Assembly: GCA_011371515.1 (NCBI GenBank)
Contig: DRQE01000164.1
Coordinates: 1 to 11,796 of the forward strand
Source: Deltaproteobacteria bacterium
GTDB taxonomy: Bacteria; Desulfobacterota; GWC2-55-46; DRQE01
DNA: 11,796 nt
Reading direction: 5' to 3'
Shown here: positions 7,051 through 11,796 of the stretch, piece by piece
Layout of the letters: each line of letters begins with the position of its first letter
Position numbering within the stretch: position 1 is the first letter of the stretch
Position numbers and translations under genes: made by a program
The notes under the pieces: generated by a model
Database searches by the model: none
What the model saw: only the letters and a program-made list of their open reading frames with translations
Told to the model about the DNA's origin: nothing

Positions 7051-8799
7051 TCAATTTATGTTGACGATCGAGCCCTTTATCTTCGTTGCTCCTGAAGAAG
7101 AGAGCTCTGCCGATGCACCACCGTTGAGTTTCATGCCTGTAGAGGCAGAACCCTCCACATTCTGTCCCTCAACCTTTATGGTGCCCGATGCCTTGAGCTC
7201 TATATTGCCGCCACTCTCTATAAGAACTCCTGAAGAGTTCATCTCAAGCCTGTTTCCGTTCTCATCCTCGATGAGTATTGCTCCCTCGTCCTCACTGAGT
7301 TGGACCACATTGCCTGCAGGGGTCTCTATTCTTATACTTTTGAGCTCATCGTTGAATATAAGGCGTAGTCCCTCTCTTGTAACAAAGCCTTTCTCGGGGT
7401 TGTCGTCCTTTGGCTCAAGCGGGGCGGGCTTGTGGCTGCTGTTCAGCATACCCAGTATGACGGCATCCCTTGGGTCGTTGTTCAGAAAGCCGAGCACCAC
7501 CTCGTCGCCTATCTCTGGCATGAAGAATGCCCCTCTGTTTTTGCCCGCATCGAGTGTTGCAACCCTTGCCCATGTGCCCTCTGCCTCTGCGTCCACAACG
7601 GGCATCTTCACGAGCACTCTGTACTCACCATCGGGGTCATCCTGTATCTGGGTGACCACACCTATCTGTAAGCCCTCCACATGGGGCAGAAGCTCCTGCA
7701 TGGTGCGTGAATTCACCTCGTATTCACTTATAAAGGGTTCGGCAGAAAGGCCAAACTCCACATCCATCTCCCATCTACCGTTGCCCACCTCGTGTTTTAT
7801 GCCACTTACGAAGACCTTTCCGTTGAACCTCTCGCCAAGCCCTGAAAGCTCCACCACATCTGCACACTTAAGCTCTGCCACTCCCTTACACCTTACAACC
7901 CCGCGTATCTTTGAAAGCACAGCCCTCGTCTTTCTTGCATCTGCCCATGCCTGTAGCTCCTCTGCAGTTATCCAGCCTGTGTGTCTGTACTCAACCTCTT
8001 CGTCTGTTACCGTGCCAGAAAGCTCTGTGGATGGCAGGTTGCCTGCCTCTTCTATCTGTGGTTGTTCTGCCTCTGCCTCGAGGAGTGTCTGTTCTGCCTG
8101 ATTCCATGCAGCACACTTGAGTGTGGCTTGCTGGTGTGTGGCATCTATCACTGCATCAAGGCTTATTATTTCGTTGCCAAAGGTGAGCTTCAAAGCTGCA
8201 TCCTTCGATGTATCCGGCTTCTTTACCACCGCCCTGCCATCGTCAACCACGACCACCATGCCGTTTGCCTCTGCCCTTGAAAGCATGAAGTCCCAGTCGG
8301 TTGTGTTGAACTGGACGAGCTCTCTGTGGGTAACATCTGTGGGCTCAACATCTGCCTCAAGTGTGTGTGCGCCTATGAGTTCTTCTATAGCCTCGCTGTC
8401 TTTGATGTCCCTAAAGTAGCGGTTCTTTCTGCCCACCGTCATACTGTAAGCCCTGTCCCTGCACTCAACCACCACATAGAAGTTGTTCGTACCCTTTACT
8501 TCAAGCCTGTGCCTTATGATTATGCCTTCGAATATGGTGGTGTTCTCGTTATGGTAGCCTGCCTCTATGCGGATTTTTCTGCCCGGCAGAAGCTCGTCCT
8601 TCTTGCTCGAAAGGGGAAAGTCTCCTGTGGCAGGGTCTCCGCTTTTGAAGACCACCCTTGCCCTTGGTATCCTTCCCACGGCTTTACTGACCATTATGGA
8701 TACCACATTGAAAGAGCCCGAAAGCTCTTTATCGTCCGAGAATATTGCAAATGTTGGCAGGTCTGTGGACTTCTGGGAACCCTTCTTACTGGCTGCCAT
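7051..8799 (-). CDS. VgrG-type central spike protein (Afp8-like)
   Basis: This 582-residue protein combines a T4 gp27-like ring and a gp5-like spike, as in VgrG and Afp8/Pvc8. Residues about 15-355 form the gp27-like (phage GPD) part, including FNTTDWDFMLSRAEANGM at 164-181. Residues about 375-455 are the gp5-type OB fold, with IGVVTQIQDDPDGEYRVLV, then GTWARVATLDAGKNRGAFF and MPEIGDEVVLGFLNNDPRDA. From about 475 the sequence turns into short alternating segments (ETPAGNVVQL, ENGNRLEMN, SGGNIELKASG) typical of the triangular beta-helix needle, ending in a Gly/Ser-rich tail that should meet the PAAR tip. No effector domain is fused to the C-terminus. The ATG at 8799 has GAGGTGA upstream, and the first 14 bases overlap the end of the LysM gene. 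A type VI VgrG is less likely given the eCIS neighbours. Confidence 0.94.
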   Translation of the reverse strand: MAASKKGSQKSTDLPTFAIFSDDKELSGSFNVVSIMVSKAVGRIPRARVVFKSGDPATGDFPLSSKKDELLPGRKIRIEAGYHNENTTIFEGIIIRHRLEVKGTNNFYVVVECRDRAYSMTVGRKNRYFRDIKDSEAIEELIGAHTLEADVEPTDVTHRELVQFNTTDWDFMLSRAEANGMVVVVDDGRAVVKKPDTSKDAALKLTFGNEIISLDAVIDATHQQATLKCAAWNQAEQTLLEAEAEQPQIEEAGNLPSTELSGTVTDEEVEYRHTGWITAEELQAWADARKTRAVLSKIRGVVRCKGVAELKCADVVELSGLGERFNGKVFVSGIKHEVGNGRWEMDVEFGLSAEPFISEYEVNSRTMQELLPHVEGLQIGVVTQIQDDPDGEYRVLVKMPVVDAEAEGTWARVATLDAGKNRGAFFMPEIGDEVVLGFLNNDPRDAVILGMLNSSHKPAPLEPKDDNPEKGFVTREGLRLIFNDELKSIRIETPAGNVVQLSEDEGAILIEDENGNRLEMNSSGVLIESGGNIELKASGTIKVEGQNVEGSASTGMKLNGGASAELSSSGATKIKGSIVNIN

Positions 8800-9484
8800 C
8801 TTTCACCTCATCCATTAGTGGCGGAAAGATAAGCTCCTGACCTTCTTTCAGCTTTCTGAACGAGACGAGCCCGTTTATCTTTGCCACATCTATGTAGTAG
8901 TCCGGTGTTCTGTATATACTGTTTGTAAGGCTATCGAGCCTCTGCCCACCCTCTACTATGCGGATATGGGTTACATCAGGTGATTGTTTGTTCTCTCTCT
9001 TCTCTCTGAGTTCATCGTTAACGAATCCCTCGAACTCTGCGTTTATCTTTGCCCGCAGGGGCTTTCCCGAAGGCTCGAACAGTGTGTATGTGATGTTTGC
9101 AGACTTGAGTATGCAGTCGAATATCAGCTCTCCCCACACTATTCTTAAGTATCTGTTGCGGTGTATGCTGCCGTCGTATTCGTATACCTTCTTGAGAAAC
9201 TCCCTTATCTTTTCTGCCACTTTCTCTTTTTTGCCTGTTGTAACACCTGTTCCATCAATCAGAAATTCAAGGCTCAGTTGCTGCGGCTTTATATTTGAGA
9301 AGGACGGTGCGCTGTGGGCTGTGCCATGGGGCTTGCGCTCGCCATACTCTATCTCGTACTTGAGGGAATACTTGTTCGGGTTGAACAGGGCTTCGAATTT
9401 GTCCACCAGCTCTTGATACTTCTCATCGCTGTAGCACTCTATAAGAAGTTTTTTAAGCTCTCCTTTGTTTTCTGCCTCTGCCAT
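8786..9484 (-). CDS. LysM-containing eCIS tube-baseplate connector (Afp7-like)
   Basis: A 232-residue protein of the CIS tube/Afp7 type (T4 gp53/gp54-like connector role). The N-terminal part has the family block KFEALFNPNKYSLKYEIEY at about 25-43 and QQLSLEFLIDGTGV near 68-81. The C-terminal region from about 170 resembles a LysM fold: HIRIVEGGQRLDSLTNSIY followed by INGLVSFRKLKEGQELIFPP. In phage connectors such a LysM domain usually clamps baseplate parts rather than binding peptidoglycan in the cytosol. The start is directly adjacent to the preceding small gene (TAG then ATG), with AAGGAG six bases upstream. Its end overlaps the spike gene by 14 bases. The position between DUF5908 and the spike is the canonical afp6-afp7-afp8 order. 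Confidence 0.9.
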   Translation of the reverse strand: MAEAENKGELKKLLIECYSDEKYQELVDKFEALFNPNKYSLKYEIEYGERKPHGTAHSAPSFSNIKPQQLSLEFLIDGTGVTTGKKEKVAEKIREFLKKVYEYDGSIHRNRYLRIVWGELIFDCILKSANITYTLFEPSGKPLRAKINAEFEGFVNDELREKRENKQSPDVTHIRIVEGGQRLDSLTNSIYRTPDYYIDVAKINGLVSFRKLKEGQELIFPPLMDEVKDGSQ

Positions 9485-9646
9485 CTATCTCTCCTTCATG
9501 TCTCTTATTATGCGCATAACCTGTTCGACACACTCTTCCACAATATCCTCTATACTGGCCTGTGGAGCCTTTCCTGCGGTAGCCCCACCTTCTTCCAGCT
9601 CTTTCACCTCTGCCCTTATGATTATCTCCTTTATCTCTATGGGCAT
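9485..9646 (-). CDS. DUF5908-family small eCIS protein (Afp6-like)
   Basis: A 53-residue gene that exactly fills the space between the second tube gene and the LysM gene. It begins MPIEIKEIIIRAEVKELEEG, the hallmark opening of the DUF5908 family (Met-Pro-Ile-Glu-Ile plus a beta strand ending in Arg-Ala). It ends in a charged helix, VEECVEQVMRIIRDMKER. The ATG at 9646 directly abuts the upstream TGA stop, and AAGGA lies seven bases upstream. Its TAG stop abuts the next ATG, so it is coupled on both sides. Family members sit at this place in eCIS loci; their exact job is poorly defined, and a role as a small assembly or baseplate accessory factor is inferred from position only. Confidence 0.88.
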   Translation of the reverse strand: MPIEIKEIIIRAEVKELEEGGATAGKAPQASIEDIVEECVEQVMRIIRDMKER

Positions 9647-10123
9647 TCAGGCATCCTTCTTTGTGAAGTACTGGTAGACAAGCTCCATGCTCTCTATTAC
9701 TATGGAGTTCTCCTGTGCCTTGAGGTCTGTTACAGACCACTTTACAGGATAGGCTCCCACGAAATCCCACACCACAAGGGGATCGTGCTCTTCGTTTAGA
9801 AGCGTTACCGTAAGTTCCACGGGGCTGAAGACGAAGTTGTCTATGGCATCGAAACACCACTTTATGAGTTTTGAGTTCCTCAGCACCCCTCTTTTGAGCA
9901 CCAGATTTGGATACTTTGCCGGTAGCGGCAGTCTGTGGCTGAAGCGGTTCTCGCCGCCCTCTCTGTACTCTTCCACTCCAAGGCTCTTTGAAAGCCCAGA
10001 GACTTCCTGAAACCTTGCCTCCCGCGCCTCTGCGCTCAAGCCCTGTAGTTTAAACTCCACCTTGAAGTGGAACCCCACAGGTGGGTAGAGCTCTTTATCG
10101 ATGGCATCCAGCTTCAGCTTCAT
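9647..10123 (-). CDS. Second inner tube protein (Afp5-like, T4 gp19 family)
   Basis: A 158-residue gp19-family tube protein, clearly related to but diverged from the tube protein upstream. Family blocks are VGFHFKVEF (16-24), RFQEVSGLSKSLGVEEYREG (37-56), LPLPAKYPNLVLKRGVL (65-81), and LLNEEHDPLVVWDFVGAYPV followed by ENSIVIESMELVYQYF. Compared with the main tube protein it has an extra N-terminal stretch and a different C-terminal end, as expected for the initiator ring on the hub (Afp5/Pvc5) rather than the stacked tube. Its ATG overlaps the previous stop by four bases (ATGA), and I see no strong ribosome binding site, so it probably depends on re-initiation after the main tube gene. Confidence 0.91.
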   Translation of the reverse strand: MKLKLDAIDKELYPPVGFHFKVEFKLQGLSAEAREARFQEVSGLSKSLGVEEYREGGENRFSHRLPLPAKYPNLVLKRGVLRNSKLIKWCFDAIDNFVFSPVELTVTLLNEEHDPLVVWDFVGAYPVKWSVTDLKAQENSIVIESMELVYQYFTKKDA

Positions 10124-10551
10124 GTGGTCTCTATGGTCAGCCCTTCATGTGCAACTTCTATTGATTCTATTGCCACCTCATTTCCAGATGCCTTAAGCCC
10201 TGGTCCCTCAATCTTTACAGGAAAGGCATTCTTCACCTTCCACACCATAACCGGGTTGTGCTCCTCGTCGAGCAGACTTATGGTTATATCCCGCCTTTCC
10301 ACGGTATTCATCTTTATGGTGTTGAGCCACTTGTAGTAGTCGTTGTCGTTCTTGAATATGCCTCTTTTAAGCGTTATGTTGCCGTACTTTACAAGCCCCG
10401 GCATCTTGCGCATAGTGTACTCAGGGCTTGCCCCGTCGCGGTACTCTATCACCTGAGCCTCTATGTTGAGCCCGCTTACCTCTGAGAACTCTATCTTTGT
10501 TCCTCCCCAGTCTACCTTGAAGTGAAAAACCGGTAATGGATATTCTGCCAT
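10120..10551 (-). CDS. Main inner tube protein (Afp1-like, T4 gp19/Hcp-type)
   Basis: A 143-residue protein that stacks as hexameric rings to make the rigid tube propelled by the sheath; cargo is carried in its lumen. It follows the gp19 family along almost its full length: PVFHFKVDWGG (7-17), FSEVSGLNIEAQVIEYRDG (22-40), KMPGLVKYGNITLKRGI (49-65), SLLDEEHNPVMVWKVKNAFP (92-111), then LKASGNEVAIESIEVAHEGL (119-138). The length is typical of Afp1. The ATG at 10551 has an AAAGGAG site nine bases upstream. It lies 38 bases after the sheath stop, the largest gap in the window, where a weak hairpin is seen. Many more copies are needed than of any baseplate protein, which fits its own strong site. 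Confidence 0.94.
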   Translation of the reverse strand: MAEYPLPVFHFKVDWGGTKIEFSEVSGLNIEAQVIEYRDGASPEYTMRKMPGLVKYGNITLKRGIFKNDNDYYKWLNTIKMNTVERRDITISLLDEEHNPVMVWKVKNAFPVKIEGPGLKASGNEVAIESIEVAHEGLTIETT

Positions 10552-10564
10552 CTTTCAACACTCC

Positions 10565-10587
10565 TTTGGTTTTATGTTTTTACCAAA
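10565..10587 (-). other. Weak hairpin between the sheath and main tube genes
   Basis: Six-base arms (TTTGGT and ACCAAA) enclose an 11-base A-rich loop in the 38-base gap. The downstream arm overlaps the first bases of the tube gene's AAAGGAG site. It could act as an RNA processing or translation-tuning element, but it is short and A/T-rich and may be chance. It has no U-tract, so it is not a convincing terminator. Confidence 0.25.
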
Positions 10588-10589
10588 TC

Positions 10590-11796
10590 CTATGAACCAA
10601 CCAGTTTATGTGAGAATGTAAGTATTATGAACTCGGCAGGCCTTACCACCGCCATACCTATCTCCACATTCATTCTGCCCTCAAGTATGTCCTGCGGGGT
10701 CATGGTCTCACCAAGGCCCACCTTTACGAAGAAGGCTTCATCTGGTTTTGCTCCCTGCAGTGCACCGTTGCGCCACTGGAGCAGGAGGAAGTTTTCTATC
10801 ATCGTCTTTACCTTTATCCATGTACTTGCATCGTTGGGCTCGAAGACTGCCCACATGGTGGACTTCTTGCAGGACTCTTCTACCATGTTGAAGAACCTTC
10901 TCACACTTATGTAGCGCCACTCGTTGTCGTTTCCTGCAAGGGTCCTTGCACCCCACACCATAAAGCCCATGCCTGTCATGAACCTTATGGCATTTATGGA
11001 CTTTCCGAAGTTCACATCCACATTGAGGCTGTCAGTCTCCGTCTGTTTGAAGTGGTAGGAGAGCCCTGAGACACCGTTGAGGCTGACATTTGCAGGTGCC
11101 TTCCACACCCCACGGTCTCTGTCCACCTGTGCGTACACACCTGCTATGGCTCCACTTGGCGGCAGGGTGGAAAGCTCCTTGCCTATCTCTTCTATGAGGT
11201 TTTTGTAGATGGGGAACTGTTCTTTTAGAGAGTCCTCCTTCTGCCGCATAAGGGTGTCGTTCACATCCGAAAGGGAGGTTAATGCCTTTACAAGGTCTTC
11301 GAATATCTCCGTAAGGGCTGGAAGGCTGTTGAGCCTTCTATCGTTGTCATTACCACCCGTAAAGACTGCCTCATTGGCTGGCACACTCGCATCCGCGGGG
11401 TCCCATTTGTAGGAATAGTCGTCCTTGTTCTTAACCTTTGTCTTGTAGGAATCCGTAATGTAAGAGGTGCCATAGTCTGTTATCCTGTTCTTTGCTCCCT
11501 TTTCGAACTCGATGAGTTTGTTTACCGCCTCATCAAGGCCTGTAAAGACAGAGCTCTTTGCAGCGTTCTTGAAGTCATCTGATATGGTGGATACATCCAC
11601 CCCATTATATGTTCCGTTACCATATATGAGTTTATCTGTTGCAAGGGCTATCTCGCAAAGAAGCTTGATTATATTTTTGAAGTTGCTGGCCTTATTGTCG
11701 CTGACCAGTTCGTTTTTAAGATATTCGAGCACCTGATACAGATTCTGGCGAGAGGCATCTGGCACACTGAAGGGAGTACCGGCAAGGACGGCGTTA
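10590..11796 (-). CDS. Contractile tail sheath protein (5' end beyond the right edge)
   Basis: The last 401 residues of a tail sheath protein (T4 gp18 type; Afp2/3/4-like), the outer cylinder that contracts to drive the tube. The frame stays open to the right edge; the GTG at 11765 is an internal valine codon, because ten in-frame codons precede it and the sheath N-terminus is missing. The visible part has a helical segment, then LPPSGAIAGVYAQVDRDRGV at about 211-230 running into WKAPANVSLNGVSG. Next are INAIRFMTGMGFMVWGARTL (267-286) and WRYISVRRFFNMVEES (293-308). The C-terminal domain, QWRNGALQGAKPDEAFFVKV to VGLGETMTPQDILEGR and VVRPAEFIILTFSHKL, contributes to subunit linkage. eCIS loci commonly carry two or three sheath genes; only this one is in view. 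Being followed by the tube gene suggests it is the last of the set. Confidence 0.93.
   Translation of the reverse strand, partial: NAVLAGTPFSVPDASRQNLYQVLEYLKNELVSDNKASNFKNIIKLLCEIALATDKLIYGNGTYNGVDVSTISDDFKNAAKSSVFTGLDEAVNKLIEFEKGAKNRITDYGTSYITDSYKTKVKNKDDYSYKWDPADASVPANEAVFTGGNDNDRRLNSLPALTEIFEDLVKALTSLSDVNDTLMRQKEDSLKEQFPIYKNLIEEIGKELSTLPPSGAIAGVYAQVDRDRGVWKAPANVSLNGVSGLSYHFKQTETDSLNVDVNFGKSINAIRFMTGMGFMVWGARTLAGNDNEWRYISVRRFFNMVEESCKKSTMWAVFEPNDASTWIKVKTMIENFLLLQWRNGALQGAKPDEAFFVKVGLGETMTPQDILEGRMNVEIGMAVVRPAEFIILTFSHKLVGS

Noticed and set aside
7058..8101. A 347-codon plus-strand open frame antisense to the spike gene.
   Set aside because: It is Ser/Pro-rich with no recognisable domain and lies wholly inside the VgrG-like gene, whose protein is clearly conserved. 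The lack of stops follows from that gene's codon use.
7051..8799. A type VI secretion VgrG as the identity of the spike gene.
   Set aside because: The neighbours (DUF5908, Afp7-like LysM connector, second gp19-type tube, Afp12-like protein) are eCIS features and no Tss genes are seen.
9453..9860. A 135-codon minus-strand frame overlapping the second tube and DUF5908 genes.
   Set aside because: It is Arg/Gly-rich and out of frame with two well-supported genes covering the same bases.
10552..10589. A terminator or promoter in the largest intergenic gap.
   Set aside because: The stem is only six base pairs with no U-tract, and no convincing -35/-10 pair fits within 38 bases; the genes on both sides belong to the same particle.
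11763..11765. GTG as a possible start of the sheath gene.
   Set aside because: The frame stays open for ten more codons to the edge, no ribosome binding site precedes it, and the sheath N-terminal domains are missing, so it is an internal valine codon.

Overview
The whole window is the structural core of one extracellular contractile injection system (eCIS, the Afp/PVC/MAC family of phage-tail-like particles). It is read entirely from the minus strand, so gene order runs from the right edge (about 11796) to the left edge (1). Ten genes are visible, with gaps of at most 38 bases and several overlaps. That implies one polycistronic transcript longer than the window. I see no promoter, terminator, RNA gene, CRISPR array, insertion sequence or payload gene inside it.

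In transcription order: tail sheath (5' end cut by the right edge), main inner tube (Afp1-like), second inner tube (Afp5-like, 4-base overlap), a 53-residue DUF5908/Afp6-like protein, a LysM-bearing tube/baseplate connector (Afp7-like), the VgrG-type spike (Afp8-like), a PAAR spike tip (Afp10-like), a gp25-like baseplate wedge protein (Afp9-like), a 1206-residue baseplate J-like protein (Afp11-like), and a second very large baseplate protein (Afp12-like). The last is open from its GTG start at 2697 through the left edge.

How the parts fit together: tube rings stack inside the contractile sheath. The Afp5, Afp7, spike and PAAR proteins form the central hub and the sharp tip. gp25 with the Afp11 and Afp12 proteins forms the surrounding wedge that triggers sheath contraction. 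Tail fibre, tape measure, AAA+ ATPase, tail terminator and cargo genes are expected outside the window, most likely beyond the left edge.

Organism: coding is dense, Shine-Dalgarno sites are strong (GGAGG types), isoleucine ATA and arginine AGG/AGA codons are frequent, and the proteins are rich in Lys and Glu. This fits a bacterium with a thermophile-like codon profile (Aquificota, Nitrospirota or Thermodesulfobacteriota type), but the window has no taxonomic marker gene and this is a weak inference.

The system class is known. The points worth a second look are a tandem module pair in the Afp12-like protein, a 30-base-period Cys loop repeat in the Afp11-like protein, a direct repeat across the Afp11/Afp12 junction, the PAAR-before-gp25 order, and the translational layout of the two tube genes.
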